This document shows positions 21,301-29,000 of a DNA stretch of 64,000 bases, in pieces (the first letter of the stretch is position 1; each line of letters opens with the position of its first letter). Position numbers and translations under genes: made by a program. The stretch lies in assembly GCA_951640165.1 (NCBI GenBank), contig OX621238.1, positions 29,040,001 through 29,104,000 on the forward strand. Reading direction: 5' to 3'. The notes under the pieces are model-generated. The model worked only from the letters and a program-made list of their open reading frames with translations, was not told where the DNA came from and searched no databases. Source of the stretch: Pseudoips prasinana. Its lineage: Eukaryota; Arthropoda; Insecta; Lepidoptera; Nolidae.

Positions 21301-23049
21301 ACATGATCATTTCTATATATTATAGATAAATGCGAATAGCGCAAGACCGGCAATTGTAGAGATCTTATTCTTCTATCTATCTTATTATCGTAGCAGTGGA
21401 CGTCTTTCGGCTGATATGATGATGATGATAGATAAATAACACTAACAAATAATAGTACTCTTGGGTGGTGATCGAACCCACGACCCTTGGCTTAGTAGTC
21501 AGGGTCACTAACCACTGAAACAGTAGCCAGACAAATTGTTGTAATATACTTATTCCATACATTCTCACTCTTACTCATTGGGTGGGAATAATCCCAATTC
21601 GAGCTAATCGGATTTCCTGCTTTACACATGTTATCATTGCTACTGAATTTAATCATCACTGAGTTTACAATGAATTGATGGAAATAATGGCGTTTAATAA
21701 ATGAATTATAGTAGTAAGTGTAAAAGTCGATTTAGCATAATAATATTTATTATTTTATTACTGAAGTGTTTTGGATATATGATTCTAAAGTACACTACAC
21801 GAGGCAATTAAATAAAGGACGTATTCACAGCTTTGCAAGCAATTCATTTAATGTTTTTTACAGTTGTTGTTCTTTTTCTTATTTAAGGCTTTTGGCTTTT
21901 TTGACGCAGTCATGATTGTAACATCAATTTAATATTTTTGGCTTCACCATTGTTAAAATTGGAATGATTGGTGTTGATAGGTGAAATGCTGGTTCTGCTT
22001 TATTAGTTGGGTGACAGACGCTTAATTATTTTGCATGTTAAAACACCATTGCATGAAATTTAGTTTTTACTATATGGAAAAAACGCCGCTTGTCTCTTCG
22101 CTTTGCTCCGCAATACTCTATATTTCAAATCGACTACCGGTATATCGAGGTGTTAAAGTGTTTGTATGAAAACGCCACTATGTCAGTGCGACTCCAGGAC
22201 CAGAACTCGAAACCTATCCACTTGCAGCGAGGTGTGAGACAGGGAGATGTTATATCTCCGAAACTGTTCACCGCTGCATTGGAAGATGTCTTCAAGCTTC
22301 TGGACTGGAAAGGCTTTGGCATCAATGTCAATGGCGAGTACATCACCCACCTTGGTACAATGCTCGATAGCCTCAGCAGAGTCTCTCAGCAAGTGGGTCT
22401 GAAAATGAATATGGATAATATGCCTTTAGTACAGCAGTGGACATCTTTCGGCTGATATGATGATGACTCTATATTTGTAAGGATCCGGCCCAGAACGAAT
22501 ACCATCACCCCATACCATCCTGTGGGTGACGTAAAAGGCGACTAAGGGATACACCAGTTAATCGGGCATCAGCGCCAACTGTGTAACACCTATCTGCGGT
22601 CGCTGACTCGCATACCAAGCGCGGTGACTACGGCAAACCTCTCCAAATGGCAACTTTATAGAAGCCTTTGGAGGAGGTGTCCAACAAGGCCCAATAATGG
22701 ACGATTTCATGCTGATGATGACCCTATATTTCCGAGGAAAGTGCCTAGTTAGGGTATTAAATATCAGGTTATTGTATGTACTTTAGAAACTTAAGAGATC
22801 TTAGTGTTCAGTTATATTCATTGGAAATTTACCTATTAAAGGTTCGAACCAAACCTAGCTTTATTGTTTGACAATGAATTTACTTTAATTCTTCATATCA
22901 CTGGCATTTTGCAGTGTTTTTATTTTGATACCGAACGCTAATCGCCCACAAAAGATTTTGATGTATCTTGTAATGTCGCTTACTGATCGTAACCTTTGTT
23001 GCAGGTTAAAATATCGCGCGCGCAGCGAGACATTGATGCAGTGCACTAA
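170..23049 (+). CDS. cno: canoe / afadin, C-terminal half (20 joined exons; 5' part lies outside the window)
   Basis: Canoe/afadin is a scaffold that links Rap1 and adherens-junction proteins to F-actin under the plasma membrane. Exons read directly from splice sites and phase: 170-388, 1416-1556, 2468-2585, 3701-3808, 4276-5931, 7109-7274, 9785-9934, 11510-11603, 11717-11885, 12574-12649, 12815-12881, 13688-13841, 14431-14587, 14696-14816, 15340-15504, 16378-16568, 17665-17830, 18774-18883, 20354-20489, 23005-23049. Their sum is 4,209 nt, divisible by three, and every junction is phase-consistent. The order is PDZ domain, long Pro/Gln/Ser-rich disordered tail with a charged, partly helical stretch, then the conserved end (LSFKEKMKMFALESGE, then KISRAQRDIDAVH and stop), which matches my memory of afadin. 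The RA, FHA and dilute (DIL) domains expected N-terminally must lie upstream of base 1. Most exons are very GC-rich against AT-rich introns; exon 5 is not. Identification is firm; individual borders are inferred without transcripts. Confidence 0.94.
605..700. repeat. dispersed repeat, inverted copy at 27640-27725
   Basis: ttcacgtagactttaaaaaa and gcgcttgtaaatagtcagaa appear as reverse complement at 27650-27705. A partial relative lies at 36230-36265. Class unknown. Confidence 0.65.
1416..1556 (+). CDS. cno: cno exon 2 of window: PDZ core
   Basis: The acceptor is cattttcag and the donor is gag aag/gtatta; phase 0-0, 47 codons. It encodes the middle of the PDZ domain: GAGQTKLGIYIKSVVPGGAA, then DGRLAAGDQLLSVDGQSLVG. 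This is close to the afadin PDZ, including the GDQLLSVDG strand-turn that marks the family. Confidence 0.95.
2195..2345 (-). repeat. tRNA-derived SINE, family B, minus orientation
   Basis: ttgacggacacaaagtacat, gcgcgggattcggacccagg (reverse T-arm) and gccgctgcgccatacgtgca; matches 28855-29000. It lies in the cno intron before exon 3. A tail of SINE A lies just before it (about 1930-2030). A further SINE B tail is at 12225-12350. Confidence 0.75.
2468..2585 (+). CDS. cno: cno exon 3 of window: end of PDZ
   Basis: The acceptor is tgctag and the donor is acaag/gtatgt; phase 0 in, phase 1 out. It completes the PDZ (AAEYLVRTGPTVTLEVAKQG) and continues with AMLHGLATLLHQPA, a segment I recall following the PDZ in afadins. 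The exon begins about 120 bp after a SINE fragment in the preceding intron. Confidence 0.94.
2586..3700. other. cno intron, no recognised content
   Basis: AT-rich intron of 1.1 kb. Short open frames (for example 2887-3084) show no family resemblance and no splice support. Confidence 0.5.
3701..3808 (+). CDS. cno: cno exon 4 of window, ending at a GC splice donor
   Basis: The acceptor is gcgctgcag; it starts in phase 1 and reads EELQWEPRARRNSGTFTNPH. The open frame runs on to 3891, but the only GT dinucleotides in it (3840 and 3868) give phases 2 and 0, which fit neither downstream acceptor. The sequence ccgcag/GCatgc at 3808/3809 gives phase 1, matching the acceptors at both 4276 and 7109. 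A GC-AG intron is therefore the only phase-consistent reading. The exon end is inferred; the exon itself is solid. Confidence 0.8.
4276..5931 (+). CDS. cno: cno exon 5 of window: giant symmetric (cassette-like) exon, 552 codons
   Basis: The acceptor is cttacattacag, and the frame stays open from 4276 to a TGA ending at 5954. A good donor (gt aagg at 5932) lies ten codons before that stop. Using it gives 1,656 nt (552 codons) with phase 1 at both ends, so the exon can be kept or skipped without changing frame, and it joins to 7109 in frame. The protein is acidic and Ser/Pro/Thr-rich with no domain I recognise. It contains STDESEEW, CQSSPNLSIRND and SLEKSESNLPRIVGVLRQKG, which look like phosphorylation or interaction motifs. 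Codon and base use is clearly less GC-rich than in the flanking exons. Alternatives: an alternative last exon ending at the TGA (giving a canoe without its C-terminal actin-binding part), or less likely a separate gene. It is long, open and correctly phased, so it is surely coding. Confidence 0.85.
5932..7108. other. cno intron after the giant exon
   Basis: AT-rich DNA with a short ATT microsatellite near 7047-7069. If the giant exon is terminal in some transcripts, the first part would be 3' UTR; I see no AATAAA close to the stop that would settle this. No coding signal or recognised repeat. Confidence 0.5.
7109..7274 (+). CDS. cno: cno exon 6 of window (Ser-rich tail block)
   Basis: The acceptor is gtgttgtag and the donor is accag/gtagaa; phase 1 in, phase 2 out. 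After a Gly/Ala/Pro-rich start it encodes AVRRASERDLPARL and VKSSKSTPALH, a basic-serine block of the kind conserved in canoe/afadin tails. The exon is strongly GC-rich, so ORFs are open in other frames and on the minus strand; the correct frame is fixed by phase on both sides. Confidence 0.9.
8240..8385 (+). repeat. tRNA-derived SINE, family B, plus orientation
   Basis: A T-loop-like ggttcgattcccgt is followed by the family's 3' part (gtgacctataaatagatgtcc, the reverse complement of the copies at 2195 and 28855). It is in a cno intron. The copy is diverged and lacks a complete tRNA head, so it is not a tRNA gene. Confidence 0.6.
8543..9587 (+). mobile_element. 5'-truncated non-LTR retrotransposon (RT C-terminal part) in a cno intron
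   Basis: The open frame runs to a TAG at 9559-9561. It begins inside the RT catalytic YADD motif: the first complete codons read D-L-A-L-T-S-Q. It continues with the thumb (SLKPNPSKTQSCVFHLR, KYLGVSLDRSLNF) and a C-terminal CxC...HxxxC knuckle (CKCGVVPQTMGHLLSCSACP). It is flanked by perfect 10-bp target-site duplications, atctttattt, at 8533-8542 and 9588-9597, and ends in an AAGAAG-type tail. This is a typical dead-on-arrival insertion from target-primed reverse transcription. I cannot assign the clade; Jockey- or I-like is most likely. Confidence 0.88.
9785..9934 (+). CDS. cno: cno exon 7 of window
   Basis: The acceptor is tctgtggtag and the donor is gacag/gtcact; phase 2 in and out. It encodes SKSRSSHNLSAPAQHDAFYQ and then a Gln-rich stretch. 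The minus-strand ORFs over it are shadows. Confidence 0.88.
10470..10561. repeat. near-perfect foldback hairpin in a cno intron
   Basis: The left arm ttttccaatgagaggaatat and what follows pairs with the right arm atattcctctcattggaaaa, giving a stem of about 35 bp with two or three mismatches and a loop of about 16 nt. This could be a short foldback MITE or a pre-miRNA-like hairpin on either strand. Confidence 0.75.
11510..11603 (+). CDS. cno: cno exon 8 of window
   Basis: The acceptor is gtgttgcag and the donor is caa/gtaagg; phase 2 in, phase 0 out. It encodes a Ser/Ala/Pro-rich segment beginning WSSLRSSAGARPQS. It is separated by only 113 bp from the next exon. Confidence 0.87.
11717..11885 (+). 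CDS. cno: cno exon 9 of window, with an 18-bp coding repeat
   Basis: The acceptor is ttctcag and the donor is atag/gtactt; phase 0 in, phase 1 out. It starts QQNAMSARAAKLAEMSEEVS and then carries three tandem copies of an 18-bp unit (11794-11847) encoding QTLQHS three times, followed by a His/Gln-rich end. The third copy differs by one synonymous base (ctg to ttg). Confidence 0.9.
12574..12881 (+). CDS. cno: cno exons 10 and 11 of window (12574-12649 and 12815-12881)
   Basis: Two short exons joined in phase 2: the first ends CAC ATG CCA CGA AG, the second starts A TAT TGG. Together they read HMPRRYWLPPGPPSPQ. The acceptors are gcgtgcag and taattcag. They are part of the proline-rich tail. 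Confidence 0.88.
12947..13165 (-). repeat. tRNA-derived SINE, family A, minus orientation
   Basis: Reverse-oriented copy in a cno intron: the 3' tail (ttgggacacctaacacactc) is followed by a tRNA-like region with gggaatcgaacgcac (T-loop complement). It closely resembles the copy at 16015-16252. Confidence 0.72.
13370..13660 (-). pseudogene. RTE-type LINE 3' coding fragment, minus strand, in a cno intron
   Basis: Read on the minus strand, this broken frame gives pieces such as SQIDMAVSGPTLFVESTAAG and WKPLD, aligned by eye with the common RTE C-terminal pattern (AKLKW-WAGH, then RW--VAG--W). Stops and frameshifts are present. It lies immediately 5' of cno exon 12. Confidence 0.5.
13688..13841 (+). 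CDS. cno: cno exon 12 of window (Gln/Pro repeat)
   Basis: The acceptor is gtcagcag, or tcag three bases upstream (a tandem NAG that would add one Gln). The donor is gatg/gtatgt; phase 0 in, phase 1 out. After GARRADLECEEQMYPQ it is almost all Gln, Pro and Met (PQPQMQPQPQLQPQMQ), a low-complexity tract likely to vary in length. Confidence 0.88.
13971..14216 (+). mobile_element. Helitron-like non-autonomous element
   Basis: Starts TCTATATATATAAAAATCAA, contains the common segment ggctttaccgatttggct and ends ccgctag, with A before and T after. TC...CTAG between A and T is the Helitron signature, and the sequence matches a family widespread in Lepidoptera as I remember it. No coding capacity. 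Confidence 0.75.
14431..14816 (+). CDS. cno: cno exons 13 and 14 of window (14431-14587 and 14696-14816), charged helical region
   Basis: Exon 13 (acceptor gttttacag, donor ggag/gtgagc; phase 1 in, 2 out) ends in a charged run, WQREEREREHEVRRAHARAR. Exon 14 (acceptor ttgatag, donor ccag/gttaga; phase 2 in, 0 out) has DAAIAQLVSLGAS and LRALQLERDFELRATQHDQ. Both look helical, like the charged region before the actin-binding end of afadin. Confidence 0.88.
14817..15339. other. cno intron, no recognised content
   Basis: AT-rich intron; I see no coding frame or repeat family that I can name. Confidence 0.5.
15340..15504 (+). CDS. cno: cno exon 15 of window
   Basis: The acceptor is accctctag and the donor is aacg/gttagt; phase 0 at both ends, 55 codons. 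An acidic start (EEGTAAEGSEDVDS) is followed by a Pro/Ser-rich stretch and then PPKSILKTNRVEITNGYASE. Confidence 0.9.
16015..16252 (-). repeat. tRNA-derived SINE, family A, minus orientation
   Basis: The best-preserved copy in the window: the tail (tttgggataaccaacacact, then gcagagcctgtactatggt) is followed on this strand by gggtgggaatcgaacccacg, the complement of a tRNA T-arm. It sits directly before a MITE and exon 16 of cno. Confidence 0.78.
16262..16350. repeat. foldback MITE, family 1, copy A (left end lost)
   Basis: Shares ctctcattgtatggaaatcc and the right arm tatactggaaatgtatagct, ending gccgtgtg/ta, with copies at 21085-21205 and 25302-25396. Its right end is only 27 nt from the acceptor of cno exon 16. 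Confidence 0.78.
16378..16568 (+). CDS. cno: cno exon 16 of window
   Basis: The acceptor is cgttccag and the donor is gccgca/gtacgt; phase 0 in, phase 2 out. It encodes IQSYEESRVAEVSAGMGAMS and, later, FAVMAERARTLSPHRPAMP. The donor is fixed by phase with exon 17. Confidence 0.9.
16990..17215 (+). pseudogene. decayed LINE reverse-transcriptase C-terminus in a cno intron
   Basis: Frameshifted pieces SQQITNYGKKI, then MYEGAQLYNQLPKNIK, then MPTFKKYLKYYLTSN follow the C-terminal pattern of Jockey-like RT proteins (a GA-LYN-LP-NIK block and a FKK-LK-YL block). Two frame changes in about 130 bp mark it as dead. Confidence 0.6.
17665..17830 (+). CDS. cno: cno exon 17 of window, possible 15-nt alternative acceptor
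   Basis: The acceptor gcgcag at 17664 gives SPVSSSRDKRVSFHERAG with phase 2 in; the donor is ggac/gtaagt, phase 0 out. A second AG at 17649 (taatacag) is 15 nt upstream, in frame, and would add CVPRR. Either could be used; neither has a strong pyrimidine tract. The RDKRVSFHE motif resembles a basophilic kinase site. Confidence 0.88.
17831..18773. other. cno intron, no recognised content
   Basis: AT-rich; no coding frame or named repeat seen. Confidence 0.45.
18774..18883 (+). CDS. cno: cno exon 18 of window
   Basis: The acceptor is tttgtaccgcag and the donor is tacag/gtactc; phase 0 in, phase 2 out. It encodes RFIEEAESMLASPTSPAAS and HTPGVIGAQEVYR, the start of the conserved C-terminal block of afadin-type proteins. 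Confidence 0.93.
18937..19710 (-). mobile_element. Helitron-like element with internal tandem duplication
   Basis: On the minus strand it starts TCTATACATATAATAAAATC and ends with a GC-rich hairpin region (the plus strand shows gcccgcgacttcgtccgcg) and CTAG, lying between A and T. A segment of about 215 bp is present twice, 272 bp apart (starting at 19221 and 19493), each with its own TCTATACATA end. This suggests two elements nested or joined. Confidence 0.78.
20354..20489 (+). CDS. cno: cno exon 19 of window
   Basis: The acceptor is ttgccctcag and the donor is acaag/gtatgt; phase 2 in, phase 0 out. It encodes DPRARRLAEQQARSTTG and PEQLSFKEKMKMFALESGE, the strongest afadin match in the tail. 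Confidence 0.95.
21085..21205. repeat. foldback MITE, family 1, copy B (complete)
   Basis: The ends CACACGGCTACA and TGTAGCCGTGTG are inverted, flanked by TA on both sides, and continue into aatcaagct / agcttgat. At 121 bp it is a TA-target MITE, probably moved by a Tc1/mariner-type transposase. Confidence 0.82.
21390..21535. repeat. RTE LINE 3' tail followed by a SINE A head (minus)
   Basis: The RTE-type tail agtggacgtctttcggctga with a TGATGATGATGA end at 21395-21430 is followed by ggtggtgatcgaacccacg, a reverse tRNA-like SINE head. It lies in the last cno intron. Confidence 0.6.
22115..22480 (+). pseudogene. RTE-clade LINE reverse-transcriptase fragment, catalytic segment deleted
   Basis: The frame reads YIEVLKCLYENATMSVRLQD, then GVRQGDVISPKLFTAALEDV, FGINVNGEYITHL and MLDSLSRVSQQVGLKMN, a typical RTE RT. 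The segment expected between EYITHL and LDSLS, which holds the FADD catalytic motif, is missing without a frameshift. It then jumps to the RTE tail cagcagtggacatctttcgg and TGATGATGA. Confidence 0.82.
22490..22735. repeat. dispersed lepidopteran retroposon sequence
   Basis: Contains catcctgtgggtgacgtaaa followed by ggcgactaaggga, a sequence I recall as highly repeated in lepidopteran genomes, ending with a gctgatgatgac tail. No coding. Confidence 0.55.
23005..23049 (+). CDS. cno: cno last coding exon
   Basis: The acceptor is ctttgttgcag. It encodes VKISRAQRDIDAVH and a TAA, the exact type of C-terminus found in afadin/canoe. The 3' UTR follows; I cannot place the polyadenylation site (AATAAA occurs at about 24545 and 26081, but nothing ties either to cno). 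Confidence 0.96.
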   Translation, partial: VKISRAQRDIDAVH

Positions 23050-25301
23050 CACGTAACTATCGCTCAGCTGTATAATTGTACCTTTTGGAGAGATTTATTT
23101 CTCTATAATGTTTTATAGTAATATAACAGACTTGTAACGGAACGTTACATTTTGTATTACAGTATTATATAAATATATTTATATTCCATTATATTATGTA
23201 CTATAGAGTGAGTGAAGACAAAATAATGGTTTCCTTAACTTTACTGTTGCTCCATCATAGTTCATGTCATATTCTGGCAGCTGGAAACAAATTGCAGCTA
23301 ATTTATACACCCAAAGTTGATTTATTAATTTTAATTTAACACTATTGTAATCATTATTTTGGCCTTCTCGCAGCTCACACGGGTGTGGACATGAATGGAA
23401 CTCGGTGTCTCAGTATAAAAATAGACAGTACGGAAATTACCTACAAAAGGTCGAACAGCACACTCACACAAACATACGCATCAACAAGACCTCTAAGCGG
23501 TTATCGCGGTGCTGTCAGTAGTGAGTGCGAGTGGCGCGTAAAGTTTATCTCCGCAATCTTTTTAAAAATCCACGTGCGTATTGCGTAGTATTATACGGCT
23601 GTTTGAACTCGGTTTCATCAAAACGGGAGCTTTCGTATTTTACCATCCTGCTGATTTATAAAACAAATATGTTTTAAAGAAAATAAGAATAGGTAGGTAT
23701 CTATAACAATAATATTTACATAATCATAATAATCTTTATTCACATAATATAGGTTAAAAGTACAAGTTGTTACAGTATTGGTATTGTGCTCTATATTCTA
23801 TCTTTAAATAAGGCATGCGAACAGTAATTTTTATTTTTACATCATCATATTTAAGATCAGTAGATTATAACCACGCATTGCATTGCATTGAAAGAACAAT
23901 TCATTAACCCAATCCTACAGCTTCAATAGAGCCTAGGTAATTTCATCAACTAGACTTAGTTATCTTACTGTCCATATTTATACTGTGTCGGTGTAGTTCT
24001 AAATGATGGAGATTATATGTGTCCTGTCAATGGTCCACGATTGCCTTGCGACGAAACGTAGCACCAATTTTGTACGTCGATATAGGAACTAAGGGAGATT
24101 TGTTTTACAAATGAACAAGTATATTTTGAATGATGTTTACATGATGATGTCGCTTTAGCAGCTAGTGCAATGGTATTATTATAATTATACATTACAATAC
24201 AACATGCAATTAAAATAACGCATAACCATCATTTTCGTTGTTCAGAATTGATATACGAATAATACTGAAAAAGTTGTAATAGAATTCAGCAACTAACGTA
24301 TCGTATGGGCCGTGGTTACCCAGGTGTCAGAATTGTTTTAGCCGCCCAGTAGGCCTCTGACATGGCTTAACGACCGTTGTCTAATGACTACAACCAGGAT
24401 CAACAGCTCAACATGCCCTCCAAAGTACGGAGGCGCTCAAAAATTTTACCACTTGGTGGTCACCTATCTATGGACTTACCGCGAGCCTAGTTGCTTAACC
24501 TCGCCGATCACTTAGGAACCGGTGAGTGCATCTTCATCTTCAGCTATGAGCAATAAAACTGCAATTTTAATGTGTTTTGTATTTTGTCTGTTTTGACGAA
24601 TTTTGTACAACCAATTTGATGGTTGTTGAAATATATTGATTATTAAAATAAATATATTTAAACAAATTAATATCATGTTGTTTATCAGACCATTAAATAT
24701 AACCGTAGGGACGAAATTAAACTATGATATTCAAGTATGAATGTACTCATAATATTTCCGCTTATTTGTAATATTACAGCGGCACATCCAAGGTATGTAT
24801 CAAAGTCGAAAATATTGTGCCATTATATTAGTAAATTATATACTTTGCCGTTTATATTATTATACGTTATTTATGGGTTTATGGACCAAATATAAATCGA
24901 CATCTGTGGGTGCCTTGACGTGTACCTTAGAGGTAAAGTTTACATATCCCGTAAGCAATAAAAACTAACGTTCTTTCTCATACATCTACTCAAATGTATT
25001 CAAACTTCGATACATTCCAAAGAACATTAAGTTTCTTTATTCTATATTATAATTATGTATGTTTTTAAAGCATTCCTATGAGATATGTATTGTGTGTACC
25101 GCTATAGCGGTTGTTATCTATAGGATATTATTTCAAAAATTGACCTGTTATTTGTATTTGAATTTTAACAAAAGCAATAAGATATTGTGAAGACTTGTAA
25201 ATACATTTTATAAAGTATATAGTTTAGTAAGCACGTTTGTGCCAAATGTATTCCACTGTGGCAAAACCGCATGGGATGCCGAACGAACTCTTAGTGCTCA
25301 T

Positions 25302-25396
25302 ATCAAGCTATACATTTCCAATATAAGCTGACCTGTCATTGTATGGAAATCCTATACAACGCGAGATCAGCTTATACTGGAAATGTATAGCTTGAT
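25302..25396. repeat. foldback MITE, family 1, copy C
   Basis: The arms atcaagctatacatttccaa and its inverted partner tggaaatgtatagcttgat enclose gtatggaaatcctatacaac. The right side continues into gtgtagccg as in copies A and B. Confidence 0.82.
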
Positions 25397-26304
25397 GTGT
25401 AGCCGTATGTACCGTGTCGGTCACAACTCATTACATACACAATTAGATCGTAGCCACTAACTTATCGACCACGTGTTCAGGATATTATATTACTTTAAAC
25501 TTAGTTACTAAGCTTTCACTTATAAAAATATTAAAAACATTGATAATATTAAGATATGTTTTGTCTTTGTCATTTTACATTGGACCAAATGAAACAAATT
25601 ATATCTGTGTCTCAATATTTTTAAAAGTGAGGCGGTTCATCTCATACTGCGGTTGACGTTATAGCGACAATTCACTGTACATAATGTAGGTAAGTAGTGG
25701 AATCCATGTGATTATGTTTAGGTTTTTTGTACACCTGTTTGTATATGTAAAAGTTTATTCGGAGATGGAGCGGTCCAGGACTCGCTGTGTGGGGCGGAGG
25801 CCTGCATGAGAGTAGAGGTAGATTAGTTCCTGGGAGTCAACATGTTCCCAGTATTCACCCAACGATAGTCAATTAGCGAAAGATTGAGATTAATTTTAGA
25901 AAGGAGTTTTAATGAGTTTATAGCTATTACTGTATAAAACTACGCTTGAGAAACGTCAACTTAGATATCGTTATATGATTTTATTAAGATATCTTATTCG
26001 AATAATTAATTATTATTATGCAAACTAATTATACTTGTTATTAACGGTAGCTATTGTACTTCCTTTCTTTTGAAAAATAAATAAAGTAACATTATTTCTT
26101 GTTTTATTTACAACTTTGGTAACGTTTTATAGATCGGCACCCACTTAACATTCGAACCATGGCAGTTGAGAAAGGTTTATCCTCTGTGCACAAGATTTTC
26201 CCTCCCTATTTTTAGAATCATCTCGTCTGTCAATATGCACACCGTGATAGAGACATCGCCACAAAGGGTGTGCTGTGGCACCATAGACTATAATATGTCG
26301 ATTG

Positions 26305-26430
26305 CACGTGTGTTGCATCGGTTAAGACAGTCGCCTCGCCACTTCGTGTTCCGGGATCGATTCCCCCACAGGAAAACTATTTGTGTGACCTATAAGTATT
26401 TGTTCTAAGTCTTGGTGTCCTTTGTGCTTT
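26305..26430 (+). repeat. tRNA-derived SINE, family B, plus orientation
   Basis: The tRNA-like head (gttaagacagtcgcctcgcc and gggatcgattccc) is followed by gtgacctataagtatttgtt. It is the reverse complement of the copies at 2195-2345 and 28855-29000. Confidence 0.7.
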
Positions 26431-26766
26431 TTCATTATTCATTATATAGGTACACGCTTTATTCTCATTTTAAACCGCCATCGCGACGCTTACGTAGCAA
26501 AAGTCTGGGTCGTTAAAAAACATTCATATGCACTTGTTTACCGGCAGTAGAAGGAAATTTTTGAGCTCAAAAAAATCACTATCTATAAAGGGGTTTTCGT
26601 TAAAATGAAATGAAACAAGCTTTAAGTGATGTCGTTACAACATAATAGACATTTGATAAGCAGATTAGAGAGAGAGAAAGAGTGAGATCAGTATCACAAA
26701 AGTTCCTAATCATAAACCTGCAATATCAAAAGTTTTATTTATTTATTCTATAATAATTTCAAGACA

Positions 26767-26939
26767 TCACACTAATATTAAAAAGTTTGTGAGTGTGTAC
26801 CTATGTTTGTTCCTTCTTCACGTCTAAATGGCCAAAGCGATTTTACTAAAATTTGGTATAGAATTAGCTGACACCCTGAATAGACACTAGGCTATAATTT
26901 ATAAAGTTTAACGCGGCTATAACCGCAGGGCACAGCTAG
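26767..26939 (+). mobile_element. Helitron-like element
   Basis: Starts TCACACTAATATTAAAAAG and ends gggcacagCTAG, between A and T. The segment acgtctaaatggccaaagcg resembles other lepidopteran copies. Confidence 0.72.
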
Positions 26940-27485
26940 TTAAATATAACGTTAGTAGCTAACCGTCGTTTTCTATATTCTTGTTGTATTCATTGCTATC
27001 TACATTACTAAGTGTCAAGATATGGTGACTGTGGCTATGAGGGCATAATGTAAGTATTTCTAACTTTATAATTGTTATTAGTTTATAAGCTTTATTGACG
27101 TTTCTGAAATAATATAATAATTATAAATTTTATTCAAGAAAAAATGTGTACAAAATTATGTCTGGTGGTTATATTAAAAATAATTAATACCTACTAAGCT
27201 ATAGACAGGTTGTGCCTGTACTAGGTTAAACCTGTACCATACGATAAAACAATATTATATTGACATTTACATTAAGTTTCATAGAATATTGTAACAAATA
27301 CCCACCTACCGTTAGTTTTATGTTTATTGTATTTAAAGTTGAATGAACTTCTTTCCAACTTTTTCTTATTATAGTCGTATCGCATTGACGTCAAAGCGTA
27401 AGTAAATGTTAATGTAAGCGATTTAGCGCGGATACTGTAAATAAGGTGCTATCTATAGCTATATGCACCTACAAATAATTATGTA

Positions 27486-27620
27486 CAGACGCCAGCACAG
27501 CAAGCTACCCCAATCTGTCAAATTTCCCCAATTGAAAGTGCACCTTATGCTTTTGTGATAAAGTTGAAAATCTATAAAAGAAATTAGACAGATTGCGGTA
27601 GCTGGATGTGCTGGCGTCTG
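27486..27620. repeat. TA-flanked MITE, family 2
   Basis: The ends CAGACGCCAGCACAGCAAGC and its inverted partner ctggatgtgctggcgtctg form terminal repeats of about 34 bp with three or four mismatches. TA lies on both sides (27484-27485 and 27621-27622). Length 135 bp, no coding. Confidence 0.85.
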
Positions 27621-28194
27621 TACCTATACTTAACTACATTACTACAAACATGTTCTGACTATTTACAAGCGCTTTTTTAAAGTCTACGTGAATCAAAACC
27701 TTCTTTTATTTTAAATTATAAATAAAAAAATCATAGTGCAATATTTATTTGTCTGAGGGACTGAGGGAGGTGGCGATCCTCGTCACTCCTCCGCACCCCG
27801 TCAAGCGAATCTACATACATAGATTCACGTCTGTTTCCCAGAGGGGTAGGCAGGGACAACGGAAGACCATTTGTCACGATCTTTGCACACCTCTTTCGCG
27901 ACATTTACTGTCATTATATTCTTCATACACGCTCACCGGTTCAGGATACTTCTGTCCTGGCCTTTCTTGAGAACATCTACCATTTGGTCAGAGTCAGTCA
28001 GAGTTCACACAGGCGAGGCATCTATTGCACAACTTTTCTATTGTTTAACGACGAAATTTAAGAAGGATATTGTGATATAGGTACATAAAGAAAATTGTGT
28101 TTTTCACACATTAAGCCTCATAGATAACCTAGCTAAAGGCGTATTTTCATTTTGACGTTATTTTTCGCATCGACAGTGGTTACCCTTGTGTCAT

Positions 28195-28520
28195 GGTTTT
28201 CCAAGCGTCTGAGATAGTTTACCTAGTGTTGTCTTTTTTTTTTGATAAAGCTGGGGGAGTGCCTTCGCATGCCACCCGCAAAAAGTGTCTGCGGGTGGGT
28301 ATGTCGGACTTGCACCGACTAAACCTACCTGCCGTGGACTTCTCTTGGCGCCTGATGGGGGAGTCCCGGGAACGCGGGTATGCTGCTCCGGTACCATCTA
28401 CTGTTGTCTAATAAGTACATTTGGACAGACACCTTATTGTGCCCTCCGAAGCACGCCGACGCTAAGAATTTGAGATATGTGCTTAATCTCATAGACCACT
28501 TACAGACCGTTGAGAGCTCA
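28195..28520. repeat. dispersed repeat of unassigned class
   Basis: A GC-rich stretch (gtgtctgcgggtgggtatg, then gtgccctccgaagcacgcc). The phrase gccctccgaagcacg is a variant of one also seen at 24415 (gccctccaaagtacgg) and resembles a very common lepidopteran repeat. The short open frames are not convincing. Confidence 0.5.
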
Positions 28521-28854
28521 GGCTATGAGCGCTTCATTTTGTCATGATATTATAATATGATCCGCCACTAGTTAACTGTCGTAACATAGACAAATAATAC
28601 TTACCACCATAAACGAATTAATCAATAGACGATATATAAATAGATATGTAATCGCAACACTACAAACAACTAACTAACTCGACTAAGCTATTTATAGTTA
28701 AACAAAAGAATAGTTAAATATAAGGTAATAATATAAATAAAGTTTTCTCAAATGAGAAGTAAATACTTATTAAGTAGTATCTATTAAGATGTAGTAATTT
28801 TATTACAACGTAGTAAATTGTCATTAATGTTATAACAACTAGGAGTACTTTATA

Positions 28855-29000
28855 AACATATAATAGACGGACACAAATTACATCCAGACTCAGAAGAACT
28901 ATTTATGTGTTGTCAAATAGTTGTCAGGCGCGGGATTCTAACCCGCGACACGATGAGGTGAGACGACTGTTTTAGCCGCTGCCCACACGTGCAGTCAAGA
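28855..29000 (-). repeat. tRNA-derived SINE, family B, minus orientation
   Basis: Carries gacggacacaaattacatcc, then the reverse T-arm gcgcgggattctaacccgcg and gccgctgcccacacgtgcag. Very similar to 2195-2345. Confidence 0.75.

Noticed and set aside
25093..25112. Short palindrome accgctatagcggt
   Set aside because: Fourteen bases, no repeat partners or context; expected by chance in 64 kb.
27749..28080. Short plus-strand ORFs as small genes
   Set aside because: They overlap a dispersed lepidopteran repeat (tttcccagaggggtaggcag) and show no protein-like pattern.
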